64,000 nt of DNA from the NCBI GenBank assembly GCA_002633005.1, contig NMRA01000556.1:133190-197189 (forward strand). Direction: 5' to 3'. Of this stretch, positions 13,450 to 27,578 are shown piece by piece. Numbering within the stretch: position 1 is the stretch's first letter; the number at the start of each line of letters is the position of its first letter. A program made the position numbers and the translations under genes. Source of the DNA: Phoronis australis. Taxonomy: Eukaryota > Phoronida > Phoronidae. The notes beneath the pieces were generated by a model. That model searched no databases. It saw nothing but the letters and a program-made list of their open reading frames with translations, and was not told where the DNA came from.

Positions 13450-13530
13450 ACGGACTACATCCTTGATGTGGAATTGACCCTGCAACCCTAGAGGCCGCAA
13501 GCTAATGCTCTCCTGGTGGAACTAAACCTC
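13450..13530 (-). mobile_element. tRNA-derived SINE head (candidate)
   Basis: On the minus strand, TTTAGTTCCACCAGGAGAGC resembles the tRNA D-arm/box A and GGGTCAATTCC matches box B (GGTTCAATTCC) with one change. About 40 nt lie between them, with AGCTTGCGG in the anticodon-arm position. It lacks a clean acceptor stem, so it looks like a tRNA-derived SINE or a tRNA pseudogene rather than a working tRNA. Confidence 0.42.
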
Positions 13531-14026
13531 ACTCCCTAAACAGCAGGATTTTTAAGCGTACTTAACTGGTAAAGCCATCGCGTTTGATTTCAGCGAATGT
13601 CTGAAAGACAACGGCGAGAATTGGTGAATGCAAACAAACAATGGCTATTATTGGTTTTTAGTTCTGGTCAAAACTAACCAAAAGACCAATCCTAGCCTAC
13701 GGTAATCTCAAACTCTAAAAACCGTTAATGCCCTTTAACACATCCAACATCCGCTTGGATTTCCACCGAGGTTTTGAGAAATCTCTTACGAGGGCAAGTG
13801 TTAGCCCTTGGACCGCACTAGAATACTTTTGTTTGTCCTTGTCTCATCTCTCAATCCCCTGACATGGATGAGTAGGTCGGTAAAACATTTTATTTTTTTT
13901 CACTGTTGTCGGCGTTAACATGTTAATATTCGTAGCAGAAATATTTCCTTTCTGCAATTTCGAAAAACACTTCTTATGTAAGAGTGCAAAAATGCTTCGA
14001 GCCGCAAGCATATTTTACGGAGACGG

Positions 14027-14163
14027 TAATAAAAATAACAACGCCATAACAATAATAATAACAATAACAACAAAACTGATAACGATAGCAACTATAGTAA
14101 TAATAATGATAGTGATGACGACGGCGGCGGCGGCGGCAAAGGCAACGGCGGCAGAGGCGGCGG
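14027..14163. repeat. Compound trinucleotide repeat (AAC/AAT then CGG)
   Basis: AATAACAATAATA-type units pass into GACGACGGCGGCGGCGG. This explains the low-complexity ORFs on both strands (13920-14318 and 13974-14195), which I do not call as genes. Confidence 0.8.
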
Positions 14164-17008
14164 GACGTCGACGAGGTGTGATAATCGTAATGCATGCTAC
14201 GGAAACTCTAGTTTACATATATGTTATTGTCATTAGATGTTTCTTATTTTTGATTCCGTTATTGGTATTTGTCTGTTATTTCTGCAACGTACGCTTTTTA
14301 AGTTACGAGGGTGTATAAGTAAGTCCGCAACGAATTATTTTCTATCATGACTGCCTCGCTCTCACGTGGTTACCACGAAGAATGACTTGGCGTATTTCTT
14401 TACGCCATTTTGTGCCTATCCGAATAATTCCACTCACCCGCATGTTTGCACAAGAAAACAACAATGGTGTTAGTCAGCGAAACAATATGTGCGCCACTTT
14501 CATGGATGTGCCAAAGGACGCGCATGGATCATTAAATTCTAGTCTATCACGACTCGTTTCAGCCACAATGTATACATTTAACAATTTCATAATTTCCCCA
14601 GGCACTAGTTATAGCTAATTAAAACAACGAGTGCTCCGATCACCGTACAAGCAGAAGACTCACAGGACGCAATCGATTTGAATAGAGCCACAAGGATGAA
14701 AGCACAGTCACACGCGTTTGGAAGCTTTTAGCAACAATCTTGTTTTTTCCCTGAAGACGAAGATAATACTTTTGAAATTTGTTTATGCGATCTCTCAGAA
14801 ACTGCGTCTGTGAGTTACTCGGGTAGAAGGAGTTGATCTTTGCAAAATACAAGTATGATAACGGAAAGCAAACGGCGGAAATTTTAACAATGAGCTTTAT
14901 AAATACAATGTTCATCACACGTCTATGTGTACTAGCTTCAAAACGACGGCATTCGGAATAATTCAAAACAAGTTTGAAAGTTTTCTTGAGCGCTCACACG
15001 TTTACTTAAGAATTTACAGTATTACTTAGCAGTTCATAAGTTTACTTACGTGCACGGGTTTACACGTTTGCTTTCGGCTAAGCTCGTAACAGATAAATCT
15101 GCAAAACTTAATTTGTTCAACACCTAAACATCGCCTTTTTGTTCTTCTACGTTTCCTTTATAATCCTTAATCGCGAAACAAGATTTCGCACATCGTTTGC
15201 TTGTGTACAGTCACTGTATCATCGACAACATCTCGGGTATTGCATAAAAGGTTATTTGTGCCCAAAAACCTAACCAGACCCGGGGCTAAAGGCAAACATC
15301 TGGTGGAACACAATTTGGCTATCCATATCAAAACGATACGCTTGGCATTTGCAATGCTCACGGAAGCAAAAGATAGATTTTCTACTTCATCATAAATGGA
15401 GTCGATTCGGATGTTTCATCGACATGATGTACCGTCAATTTTTGTATTTTTACCTGTTTATATCACTTTTAATTCACGAGACCACAACCTTTGTACACAG
15501 TATTTCGGCGAAGGAATACGCGGATAGTAGATTTCTATAATTTGGGACTACGAACGTTTGTGAAAGAAACGTGTTCATAAAAAGGTGTTTGTATCCCAAG
15601 TAAGAACAATGAGGGTAGAAAAGTTTTCAAAAGCAAGTCGGCGCATGATCGACAAACAAAGGCTGCCAGAAAAGTCTTCTGATTGGACATTTGAAATTGA
15701 ATAAGTCCTGAGGTATTCCGTTTTTACTGAATCCAGTCACTCTTGTTCAAAGAGCACATACACCAATAGCCAATAGTTGATGTGCAACAGGGAACGAGTT
15801 GAAAAAGGCCTATCACTGTTTATTAATTGCGAAGCTGAGATTTTTCATGCAAAAATCTTATAACACACATATTTGGCCGGCGTTATTGTCGCAAAAAATT
15901 CTACAACACCTTCGAAATCCCACTGCCAGAAATCCCTATACGAGTTACAACTGAACCGTGTACACAACACGCTCTATCGTCATATTACGTCATACATGTG
16001 ATAATGAATTATTAACGCGTCGCCGCACTACGGGAAAATGGACTTTCAATAAAAGTTTAACCTTCATGAAATATACAACGGCCAAAAACACCCCTGGGTT
16101 AATTTTAGTGCAGCTCAGCCTATTCTTATTATATGAACCTGATTTTGGAGAATAAAACCACTATTCAAGGCTGGCACGAAGCCTTCCGACTCACCCGCTG
16201 TACCCTCGCGGCAGAGAGAGTGCACTACTGTGTCGGAAAAATTCTTGCCGACACAATCGTACAAAGGAACGATGATTACATTGCGAGCACTTCCTAATTG
16301 TTTTTGTTCCAGATAAGAAGAACGTCTACCTCTGGGTCAGAAAATTCCGAAAATATGGATCCATTTCTAATCTCAATTATAGTTTCATTAGGATGGTGCT
16401 ACGCTCGATACCTCCAATGATGCGCTTGCGTAGTTACGTAATCACTTTGGGAACTTGTTCTGAAAACTGTTTTAGAATGATCTTCGAGTACTTTGGACTT
16501 ATCGGCATCTGTTCTCTGGGGCTAGGCGACAGACAAAGTGAACGAGGACAATCGAAATACGCCGGCAGAATTGAAAAGGAACATTACGCGGGAGTTTCAG
16601 GCCACCACACCACGTGNNNNGGGGGGGGGGGGCGAGGAGGAGTGGGTGATTGACAATTTCCGTCGGCGAATTCAGGTGTGTCTGCAGCGTCAAGGTGTTT
16701 ACCTGGAACATGGCATATGATATCGTGAAAGTGTCCCGTGGTATAATATTTGGCCACCCTGTAACTTAAACGTGTATGAATGTAAAATAAACTATCGTTT
16801 TTTTGTTCCCAATTGTCCAAAGAAAATAAAAAGGACACATTTCATGCATGTATGAGTAGAAGAACATACCGTTGAGAATTCGATATGCATTATTCAAATT
16901 CTTGCATTACTGGTTTAAAACGTAGTTTACTGATGCTATAGTTATGAATGCTAAAGTCGCATTTCATTATCAATTAACACCTGAAATAGAAATCACGAAG
17001 TTAACTAC
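14164..17008. other. No recognisable gene; N run next to poly-G
   Basis: Only short ORFs. At 16617-16633 four N are followed by 13 G, an assembly weak spot. An open minus-strand frame of about 45 codons ending at a GTGAGT (near 16190-16345) lacks a start and is not called. Confidence 0.4.
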
Positions 17009-17060
17009 CAGTGGCGGATTTGGAGGGGGGCCATGCCCCCTAAGATGACATGCTCCTCCA
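17009..17060. mobile_element. One end of a hAT-like element (CAGTGGCGGAT)
   Basis: CAGTGGCGGATTTGGAGGGG matches the terminal type seen at 59893. The opposite end was not found, so this is a fragment. Confidence 0.4.
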
Positions 17061-19390
17061 AACATGATGACTATTTTAAACTCATTGTTCTTGCTGACGC
17101 CGTGCGTGATTAGATATTTGCACTTTTTTATTATGGTTTGGATAGCATTGAGACGTCATCACTTGTGTCTTCAAGTAACCCGCCTCAGGCTAAGTGTTGA
17201 GTAACCACTAAGTAAACGCCCAATTAAGAGGACTGTTCAATTTCAAAAGATCACGGGAACTTTCGAAGCATTTTATAATCATGCTCAACTAATGTTTTTA
17301 CCTATGTGATCCAATGTAAAGCGTTCTGAGCATACCTTATAACATTTCAAATTTAAGCTATGTTTCCGAAACTACACTGGTTAAATTAGTCATTTTATGA
17401 CTTTGGTTTAATTAATAACTTAATAATTTTCATGAAAACGTATTGTGTCACCGTAAAACATAACGTTCTACGGTGTATGTAAAATTTTCTGGAATTTCTT
17501 ATTGAATTCATACAAGTATGAATCATGTTCGCTATCAATTCCCTTGACATAAGTGCAAAGAAAGAAATGCTCAATTAGTTTTTAGTAGTTTCTATTATTT
17601 TGTTGACTGAGGTATCAATCTCAAGACCCTCGCTCACAAAAACGTCCGAGCAACGGTCTAGAGAGGTGCAGAAGCGAACAACATACATCGAGTGCCACAT
17701 CGTCCACGAGGTCTCTCATCCGAATTTTAACGAATGTCTCCAAACTTTGTTTGATTCCCACCCAGTATAAGTCAAGTGAGTCAAAATTCTTGGGAATGCT
17801 GTGCGAACTATTTTAGTGAGCTAGGGCTCTAACAATGGAACAGCAGTTTCCTCGCAGTGTCGTCGACTTGTGGGCAAAAAAATTAAAAGAATTAATTTCT
17901 CCGTCAATCATTTTTGAATTTTTTCAATAAAGCAGATTTGCATTAAACCTAGGGTAGTTAGTGTCGTTCTGGCGAGAGATTAATGAGATTTAAAATTCTT
18001 ATGTTTAGTTTTGTATTGTCTGTCCATGACGAGACGTATGCATGGTAAAGCCTGCGCAAAAGTCAATATTTGAGTACCAGTAACACTTAAGAGCTTTCTA
18101 TGTAATGAAGCCCGCCGGTCAGGTCCGTGGTATAGCTTAGTAGGTTTCTGTGATATAAAATGACGGCGGAGCGTTGATTAACGTACGCAAGTGTGTGGAC
18201 AACACACAAATACGTCGCCTCTTGCAGCGACCACGCTGCGTCTCTCCCTCGGGGCGGTTATCCAATATTTATGTATTGCGTGATCGTCACTGATAGATTT
18301 TTGACCCCGACGGTAGTCTTGGTATAAATTATTAAATGACGATAATTCATCGATTTCATGATTTTCACGGGGAGTCGCAGTGGGTGAGAAGACGAGAGTT
18401 TTGTTGTGTCTACATTTCAGAGATACAGATATTCACACTGAAAACAAAAAAAATCTTTATCTTGCTAAAAACGTGTCGAAGGTCAACAAACTGAGATAAA
18501 TACTACAATTGGCAAACGGTGTGCCTGCGAAATTGCGAATACGATGTGTGCGCTATTGAACTTGGCTTGTCTACGCCACAAGTGTCTACTTGTTTCGTAA
18601 GTTCTCTTATCATAGCGGAGAAAACAAACACACGCGTGACGAAAATAAGTAAACTTACGAGGGTTTGGACCGTGTTCTTTCAAAGTAAACACCTGTTTTG
18701 AAACAAGAATTTACAGGAAATGATAACTTTCACAACATTAGGAGCTACAGTATATTGTTGAGTAACACTAATTAATTCTGAGCCACCATTTAGAAGTTAA
18801 CTGAGGTAACAGTGTGGTAGATAACTGAACACATCAAAGACTCCATCTTCCGGTAAATAAATCGAAGAGACAGCAAATCATGTAAAGAAAAATTGAAAAA
18901 CCAGTTTCTTATTATTTGTAGCTATCTTTTCGATTTGTATAAACACTGTGTTTACGAGAATCTTTCAACCTCACACTACAAGTGCTCTAATGTCACGTGC
19001 TCTCAGCGATTTTAATGGTAAGTTTAAAAAAACTTGACAATTCGCTGGAAAATGTCAATTTTTATCGCCGGTTGTATGTGTGGCTCGCAAAGTGGTGGGT
19101 GTCTTAGCAAGAACAGACACGCACTTTGAAACAGCTGCAGGAACAAGAAATCCGAATAAATAAGAAAAAACACACAAGAAAAAATGAATATGCTTATTTC
19201 GAACGAAAAAAAAAAACGGCCCATAATGGGTCCCCTGTTTTACGCTGGTACCAAGGTAATAGATTGTTTCACATAACGGATGATCCGGCATTGGATGTCA
19301 GAGTTACGGTGGATAGTTTGTATCGGTGTCTTGTTGAATATTTGTAGGTAAGAACAGATTTATGTCGTAAATCTGCATTGTCGGACTTAG
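17061..19390. other. No recognisable feature
   Basis: AT-rich. ORFs at 18483-18701 and 19024-19347 overlap on opposite strands and carry no motif. Confidence 0.45.
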
Positions 19391-19523
19391 GGAAGTCCCA
19401 GGAGCCCCGCACCCCTTACAGACATTAACAAAATCACAGTCTCCAAGATTTGTTAGGGATTACGGGGAGATTTCCCTCAAAAATTGAGATGGCCCTTCTC
19501 TTATGACTTCCTGGATCCGCCAG
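19391..19523. mobile_element. Possible decayed hAT-like element end
   Basis: Ends CCTGGATCCGCCAG, the inverted form of the GGCGGATCCAGG terminal type seen at 28606-28920. The left end is not clear. Confidence 0.25.
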
Positions 19524-19847
19524 AGATCTCATCAGAATTTGTTGTCAGGAGAATATGATATCTTCAGCTCGTGGGTTGATCTACTTTCACACCTGGTATT
19601 AGGAGGGAAAAGGGCTCCATAGTCACTCATCCAAATTCCAATCTTCAAAAATCCAACGGATACTCTACTTAACTGTGATTTATTTGAAGCTCTTTTATTG
19701 ACCATAGAGACGAAAATAATTTTATCTATCTACCTATCCGTCTGTATGTTCGTCTACTTGCCAGCATGTCTATCTGTCTGTTTGTCTATCTGTGTTTCTA
19801 TCTATAAGTTAAGCTATGTATCGGCCGAACCACCAGTCGTATGTACA

Positions 19848-19912
19848 GGGTGTGTGTGTATGTATGCATGTATGTATGTATGTATGTATGTATGAATGAA
19901 TGTATGTATGTA

Positions 19913-19955
<43 letters not shown>

Positions 19956-20010
19956 CTATGTATGTATGTATGTATGTATGTATGCATGTATATACATAAT
20001 TATACTTGTA
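19848..20010. repeat. (TATG)n/(TG)n microsatellite
   Basis: Interrupted TATG tetranucleotides with a central TG run. The Met/Tyr/Val and His/Thr ORFs on the two strands here are artefacts of it. Confidence 0.92.
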
Positions 20011-22161
20011 TCTGTCTGTCTCTCTGCAGGTAAATACAACATGTCCATTGATTTTCAACCGGATGTGATTCCAGATCGCGTGACTTTTGGCCAACCAATA
20101 ACCTCACGTGGCATTGTGGGTAATGCAACTGTTGGTCACGTGATATCTGCGAGGTCATCTTAACATTGGTTGTTTACACTTTAAAAGCTCAATAATTAAC
20201 TGAGTTTTTGGTTTTTGATACTTTTTGTATTCAGTTATTCTCTGCAAACAACCGTGACACAGACATAAATTAAAGAAATTGAACTTATTGATAATAGTTA
20301 CTTTTATGATTGGTATTCGCTATGTTATCGTTGCTGTTGTTTTGGTCGGACGCATTAAGATACTTCGGATATAGATACATGTACATGAGATTAAATAAAA
20401 AAAGCTGTTCACGATTTTATTTCACAAACTATGCCTAACTTCAGTCAAAATTACTTCATCCGAAATATACATCTTATTATTAAAATGGTCATTTTTTATC
20501 TTATTACTGTTGTTGTTGTGATAAGCGAGTAAAAACTTCGCAATAAGACAATAATGAGAATGGAGCCACTTATTCAGCCATAAATAACACCTATGGCATC
20601 CATTCCGAATACGGTATTGAAAACAACAAATATGTGTGCATATACGCCTCGCTTCACGAATGGGTACTTTCTTATTGTCGCAAAAGTAAACCAATGTTTC
20701 GACGCTTGTCTTTATGTGATGCAGAATGTTCTTCAGTGATGGCCACATCAACGTAACAGGTTCGATATACCATACTACCTTTAAATTTGGCTATTGCACG
20801 CTTCGCGTCATACTGAGCAATGACGCCGTGCTTAACCACATGCAAAGCCAATTGTAGACGATAGGTTTGAATAATTTCCAACGGCAAGTTTAAATTCATG
20901 TGTGGAGGGAACTTCTTGTTTTAGAAAATTTACAACAATTTAACTTATTTCACAATCCCAACATAACATAATTGCCCTCTAGTGAGATGCAGCGAGATTA
21001 CCATGACCTTGAAATTGGCGCTTGTGAGAGAAGGTCAAATTGCGCATTTTCATATGAGGCTGTTTGAGCTAAAACAGTTAAAACAGCTAAAAGCATGTTT
21101 CGTTATCCCCTATTCTCCTTACTCCATACAAAGCATAATTACGATCACCACGAAACACATACGAAAAATATTAACGTTGACGTGCTCAAAGTCCAGAAAA
21201 ACGACGTAAGAAAACCAGTAACCCAGGAAATATAATTACAGCCGTCAAAGCATAAAGGTGGCATCACACAGCGAAATCAATCCGTTTTTGAAAGGATTTC
21301 AATCATTAATTTTAACATAGGTGATTTTCCACTAACCCATGCAAATTTCACATCTCTGTCTGCTAGGTGGCTGTAACGGAAAAAAAAACTAATTCGATAA
21401 CCTGCACATCATTTTACTACAAATTTTAGCAGGTAAATATCATCCAAGATATAAAGAAAATTAAAAATAATCAATGATCAATCAAAACTAAGTCAAACCT
21501 TATTAAAACGAACGCTTTAGTCAAATTATTTCCACCATTAAATAGTCCTTCGTTAAGCTCTACATAGACTGTAGGCTGTGCGGGCGTCCCGGTCACCTCA
21601 CTTGTTCATTAACATAGTAAACTTACTCAACGATTTATTTGTTCCTAACATCTTTTTGTGCCAGTTTCATATGACAAATGAAATCTAATGTATACTCTGC
21701 TGTGTTCAGAATTATACACCAACCACTGAACCCGAGTTTTGTGCAAACTTGGTTAAGCATACGAGCAATTAAGAAAAAAATCCTGCAAGTTGGGACAAAA
21801 ATGGGCAGCACTAATCATTCGCATTTCAAATATTCCAATGAAAGTGAGGAAATCTGTTTATTGCGGAATTCAACTATAACGTCGCGACTTCCCTTGCATA
21901 TCTCACAACCGGGAAAACGCAACACCCCTTGACAGAAAAATCCTTGAAAAATTGCCAATCCACTGTCGACGTAAGAACAATGTCAGCAAGTGACCCTAGA
22001 CGGTGACTAGTGCTTCATTATGAGATAATAACATAGTGATTGTTGGAATTGCTGAAACCCGACAAAAACACAGCTCGGGATTAAATATACTGCGTAACAA
22101 CGACTTTTGCACCGGCGAACACGTGTCTTCTACAAAAGCGAACTGGCATTTCGTAATCTGC
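20011..22161. other. No recognisable feature upstream of the distal exon
   Basis: Short overlapping ORFs only. No domain motif and no repeat of note. Confidence 0.45.
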
Positions 22162-22200
22162 ATAAATATATAATGAGTCACGTGACCACAGCTCGTGCAG
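22162..22200 (+). promoter_or_regulatory. Candidate core promoter of the distal Lhx3/4 exon
   Basis: A TATA-like ATAAATATATA (22162-22172) is followed at once by a palindromic E-box GTCACGTGAC. Initiation about 30 bp downstream would leave a 5' UTR of roughly 160 nt before ATG 22362. Position and order fit a core promoter, but TATA-like strings are common in AT-rich DNA. Confidence 0.28.
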
Positions 22201-22361
22201 CTTGGAAATCTGTCATGTCAATCCGATTTTGCCGTAGATCTTGGAGTAAGCATATATCTAGGTTTTGCATAAGGAGACATTCTGAATAAGAGTGTCTTAA
22301 GGCGAGGGTTTGCGATATTTGTCGTTCAGTCGTCTGAAAGGCTTTTGGCAAAACGTCATCA

Positions 22362-22449
22362 ATGGATATGATGCGAGAATTTGGCGACACACCTAGTCCC
22401 GGAACGTTGAATGACATGCTTGAAAGATCTGGGAGCAAATTTTTGGAAA
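22362..22449 (+). CDS. Lhx3/4: Lhx3/4 distal alternative first coding exon
   Basis: ATG at 22362 opens 29 codons (beginning MDMMREFGDTPSPGTLND, ending GSKFLE) plus one base A, then donor GTAAGT at 22450. The leftover A joins AT at the start of the LIM1 exon to give Asn, so the model protein runs ...[13 protein letters not shown] in frame. An in-frame TGA at 22335-22337 makes this the first Met of the exon. Two more in-frame Met codons (22368, 22371) follow and have better purine context at -3. The segment looks protein-like (acidic, polar, Pro/Gly turns) and is more GC-rich than its surroundings. It lies 27.9 kb upstream of LIM1. Mammalian LHX3 and fly Lim3 both use alternative 5' exons, so the layout is plausible. 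I do not recognise the peptide itself, and cDNA evidence would settle it. Confidence 0.55.
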
Positions 22450-25400
22450 GTAAGTGATTGTTGCTATTTTTCAATTCTGCATGCCCTTTTACTACTTGTA
22501 TCTGAATAAGAGACCGTTAGGAAATTATAAATTAACGAAACAGTCATTATTAAACAAACAACGGTTAAATACGGACACAATAGAATAGAGGAATTAAAAA
22601 TTCTAATCAGATGTTGCGTTTGTACGTCGTTAATATCAGGCTTGCATTCTTGTGCTTAAAAATACCTGTATAAACCAACATAATTAATTTTGCCAGTTAA
22701 AACAAAATCTAAATCTTTGTGTGATTTGGGAATGCTACGTCGAATTTTGCATTTCATTGCGTTTGAATTCTATATCCCATTTAAACTATATGGAACTTGG
22801 TGTTAACGAATGTACGGTGTATGCAATACTTGCACAAGAAGATAACCAAATAAAAGCTATACGTCACTACATAAGCACTTCGTTAGTGACTGTAAAATAC
22901 CAGCATGAAGCTTGGGTTTTAAGCGTTTTAATCCATAGGAGTGTTTAATTGACATGTGGAGATTTTAAAGTTATTGTTGAATTTAACAATGTCAATTTGC
23001 TAACATGCAATTAAGTCAAAAGTGCGCGCCATTATTGTTATTGACATTTCTTTATCTTTATTGTTTAGTAGGTAAAATGAAGAAGTTAAAATTGTAGTTT
23101 GATAACTTTTGACTTAATTACGTTTGTCCGTGGGCCCAAAGTACATACGGCGAAAATAAATATACATGATTTATAAAAAATATACTTTGCACTTATAAAC
23201 CAAGTATCATTTTTGGTCTCTTGACTTAAGTGTTTCTTCATGCATGCAGTATAAAATACTTATCAGTTCATCGTTAAAGTTAACTTCATTTTCTTCAAGT
23301 TATAGCTCTTGTGCGCTAGTGAAATTATTGGTAATTTGTGGTTGTATTCAGATCAACAACACTTGATCACAATTTCACGCGATTATCAAACGCTACAGAT
23401 TTCAATGAAAACGTCAAACTTAATCACCGTTCTCTCTTCACCAAAACTCCAATCACTCTTTTTATGTGAGCACGTTCGAAGACACTCAGCGCTTTGCTGA
23501 AAATTGAAACTGTTAATACAGAAAGCATAAAAATATTTTCCACGCGTCATTACGCGCAGGAAAATCACAATAAACATCCCCGGCAAAGGAAAGTCGGGTC
23601 TTACATGACTTTCCGATTTAGACGTGCCAGTCTTGTTAGTCTATTAGGCTAGTCATCTGAATACGTAATTAAATTAGAATTGATTTCGAGCCGGCGCAGA
23701 GAGACTAACACCCAATTAACGTCCAAACAAATACCACGTCTTGCCCTATGTCTCTCAAATACCACGTCTTGCCCTATGTCTTTCATAGTAAACTTGTTCC
23801 GTTTGCGAAATTCATGTCGACATTTATTGCAAAACTGGTCTACACGGTTATGCATATTTAAAAGGATAGGTTAGCATTCTTTGACCTCACAATGGAAAAA
23901 TGCTAGACTTCCCTCACGTAAAGTTTTGTAAAATATGTTTGCTCGACATTTGGACTTGGTGTTCATTGGTCAAGTTCGACAGCTCTTGAAGTCAATAATA
24001 CAGTCTAGATTTTTTGAGGAAGGCGGCAAGAACCTCAAACAGAATATTGCCAGTTTCCGATGCTTTCACTGTATGAAAACATGTCAAAGGGGTATTTTGG
24101 ATGTCCGGTTTCAACTTAATTTTATTTTCCAAAATCTTGGATTTTCTTAGAAAAACAGAGCGGCTTCGACACTCTGTCACGAATATTTTACGTTCTAGTA
24201 GTTAGTTGAGCACCGAAACAGGCTAGGAGGAAAAAATTAAATGCAGTGTGACCTTATGTCATTAAAAGGAACCTATGGCATAAAGAAAAATAGCAAAAAA
24301 ATTATACTGTAATGGTCCCTACTACATAGGGGCATTATAGTGGAGACTCCTTTTGCAGTTAACTTAATTTAAAACTTTTAATGCGTTGTCAACGCCTTAT
24401 TTAGTTAATGCAGACCAAATGCAGATCCTACTTTCATTCATATTTTATTGCGGATGCGGAATATTTAAGAAAGTTTCGCTGAGGTCTCCTATCACGTTGT
24501 ACTCGGTAAGATCCATAGGAACAATGGAGTTTACGGTTCCAATCACGGCACCTCTTATCGATATGCACCCAAGAATCGCTGGAATGCGGTTGACATCATC
24601 AATTTTTGATGAGGTGACGTCATCAAATATTGATGAGAACGCGAACCCGTCAACCGAGAAGAGGCATGTCGTATTGACCTATCAAATAATAATGTCACTC
24701 TAACAGGTCCAGTGCGATCAGGTAGATAATAAATTGATGCGCTTTTGTGGGGTACTTGCCCTCAGTTTTCTTACACGATAAGAACGATTTCTAAAATGTA
24801 TCACTTGGAATTGAAGTGATCAGCTTTTACTCACAAAGGCGCCACTAGAGTGTCTGGTTAGATCGACAGATCAGTTCGATAAATGCGAAGTCAAAACTTC
24901 GTCACTGAAGTAATGACACAGTTTTTCATGTTCTGCCTTGTCCACAACAAGCACTGCTGTACAAACCCAAGCAAATGATTCGCTTGAATTGTTTCCGAAG
25001 ATTTCTGTACATGTTAACGGTTGGAGGTAGTCATATATGAATGTCCGTACCCTCTAACGCTATTAAAACCTTGGCAAGTCTCCATTTTCAGTAGATTTTC
25101 TTCAAAAACGCTAAAAATCACGCGTGACAAGGGAAATTTGATTCATGTAAAACGATGCAGCACCGCGTACAGTTTCTGGATGAAAACATGTTTAAATATG
25201 TTGGACAAAATTTTGACTACTAATACAATTAAAATTAAATCATTTTTTTGTAACCTATACATCGACATGAATCTTTTGACAGGGATACACAAAAACTCCA
25301 TGGCCGCGTGTCTTTGCATGCTCCATCAATGATCGCGGAAAATTCAGTCGGTATCCCCAGAAAAGCGTGAAACATTGACAATCAAATGCGTAAGTGGACA

Positions 25401-26659
25401 ATCTCAAAACGTTGTAAAAACCCCTAAAATCTTGTCAACTTTCAATTCCAAACCAATCAAGGCTGGTATAGAAGCAAGTAACCTGCTAACTTTGGGATTT
25501 AATTTGAGATGTTCCGATTACAGCACGTCACCGCGCCTGGATTTCGAATCATGAATGGTAAATTGCCATACTCGCTGTTAGAAGTTGTCTTTAACTACAA
25601 AGCTGGACTTGCTGAGTGGTTTTAAAACCGTAATTAACTCAGCTTTTTCCGACTTCCGCTGCGCAAGTTAGACGCTATTAACTCCGGAAGAGTATCTTTC
25701 ATGCCACTTAAGAACAAGTCACAGAGGCAGCCAAGGCTATTAATTAGTGACATTTTCTGGGGAAAGCCTCCTAATTAGGCCAATCCAATTTCAACAGTTT
25801 TTGTCATTAGTCCAATTCTTTGGTTTTTATAGAATAACTAAGTTACGATAGGTGTCTCAAGTTGAATAATCCTTAAACTCTCGCACCGTGTGAAAACTGG
25901 TAATCTGATTAAGATGCGTTTATTTTTCCCAAAAGTTTGAAAGCTTAAAATGAAACCTCGGAAACTAAGAAGTTTTAACATACGCGCACCAAAAAAAAGC
26001 AATTACATGGAATGGCTTTCGTTCAATAAGCAGCAAAGACTTCTTGCCGTAAGTGGCTCAAGCAACGCAACCCAGGTTGACGCGTGCGCTGGTGGCGCTG
26101 AGCAAAAGAGTTTTCTTTTCAATTCATATGTCTTAAAGAAGCTTCTTAGGGTTACTTTCGTTTTCCGCTTATTTTTAGATCAACTGCTTCTCTTCACCTG
26201 ATTCTCATTTCAACTCAATGTTTTTGCTAGCTGTAACACCCGAATAATTATGGACACACGAAATGTGTCTTAAAAATTATTTGTTTTCATGTATAATCCG
26301 TTTAAGTTATGGCTAAATCTCTACAGGATCTCCCAGGTTTTGTTCCACGTGCGCTGTTGAAATCGCAATAACCAACTGTGCAGAGCACAAAGAACTAACT
26401 AGCGATTAAGTGCAACAACGCCACATTATACTCTGACAAAATTTCGACAAAAACGCTATTTCCTCGTGAAAAAAGCTCGATTAAAGAGCCAAGTAATTCT
26501 GGAAAGAATTTGTTTTAGTTTGACAAGGCCCGACAAAAATACTATCAAAGTCTGCCCAGTCTGGAATGTTACTATATTTTGAAAACTTACTGTACTGGTT
26601 GTCAAGTGAAAATAAACAAATTGAACTAAAAAATAGAAATATATTGCGTATCCTTCGGG
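22450..26659 (+). other. First part of the inferred long Lhx3/4 intron
   Basis: A 17-bp inverted pair (GCAATTAAGTCAAAAGT at 23007 and its near-complement at 23105-23121) and a 28-bp direct duplication (AATACCACGTCTTGCCCTA, near 23725-23785) are the only structures seen. A CRE palindrome lies at 24615-24622. Confidence 0.4.
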
Positions 26660-26873
26660 CAATGGCGTAGTCACGAGGTACAACGGGGAGACGACTCCCT
26701 TACTGATTACAAAAAATCCTTCCTTCTGTCGAAACCTATTTCAATTTTGCGCTTTTCCCAACTTATTGAACAGCGCCCCAGGGGGCTACTCGTTTCCGCC
26801 CCTCCCCTCCTCCGGCCGACCAACAATTTCGCGTTTGTCCTCCTCCCATCTAATACTGCAGGCTACGCCAGTG
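26660..26873. mobile_element. hAT-like MITE with CAMTGGCGTAG ends
   Basis: Starts CAATGGCGTAGTCACGAG and ends CTGCAGGCTACGCCAGTG, imperfect inverted repeats of the CACTGGCGTAG type found in many hAT-derived MITEs. The interior is partly C-rich and non-coding. Confidence 0.5.
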
Positions 26874-27578
26874 GTCGGAGGACTCCTTCATGAGCTTAAT
26901 GAGAACTGAAACGAAAGGAATCTTTTAAGACAACCTCTTGAAGTGACAAAAGATAGCATTTAGTCACATATTTGGTTCAACATTAATAAACTCAGTTTTT
27001 AATTTTCAGTCAGCACCGCGCATTTCACATTGCACAGTTCATCAAATAATTTGATTTTCATTGTTTGTGTAACAAAATGATCACTTTTGTTCATTTGAGC
27101 AATCTTGCTGGTACTAACACAGTGATCGTACTCGTCATTTTATGTGTTGTCGTCGCTCTTATTGTTGTCTGTTATGCATTGTAATTTCGTTGTTAAAAGC
27201 AACAATTTGTAATATCATAATAAATGAGAAATACAGAGAACCCTTCGACAAGTTACCTGCAACATCACTCTGAACCCGTCTACCTTCATTATTGGCGCTG
27301 ATTTATTCATTCTTTCAACTGCCTTCACTTTTTCGCCGTGATAGGAAATTTATGTAAATTTTTCTAATGTTTTGTTTTAAAAGGCCATTACGACATTGCA
27401 GGTGTGCTTTACCAGTACTTGACAGTTCCACATGATGGATAGCCAACCGTAAACGGCCTTGTCCAATTTGATATCTTTTGTATAATGAACTTTTATCTAA
27501 ATTAGTGGCTTTCCTACTTCACATAGTCTAGTAGAAGATTATACTAATCTCTACTGTGCTTGACGGCCGGCAAGGCTT

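Noticed and set aside
16190-16345. Open minus-strand frame of about 45 codons ending at GTGAGT
   Set aside because: No start codon and no convincing acceptor; length within chance.
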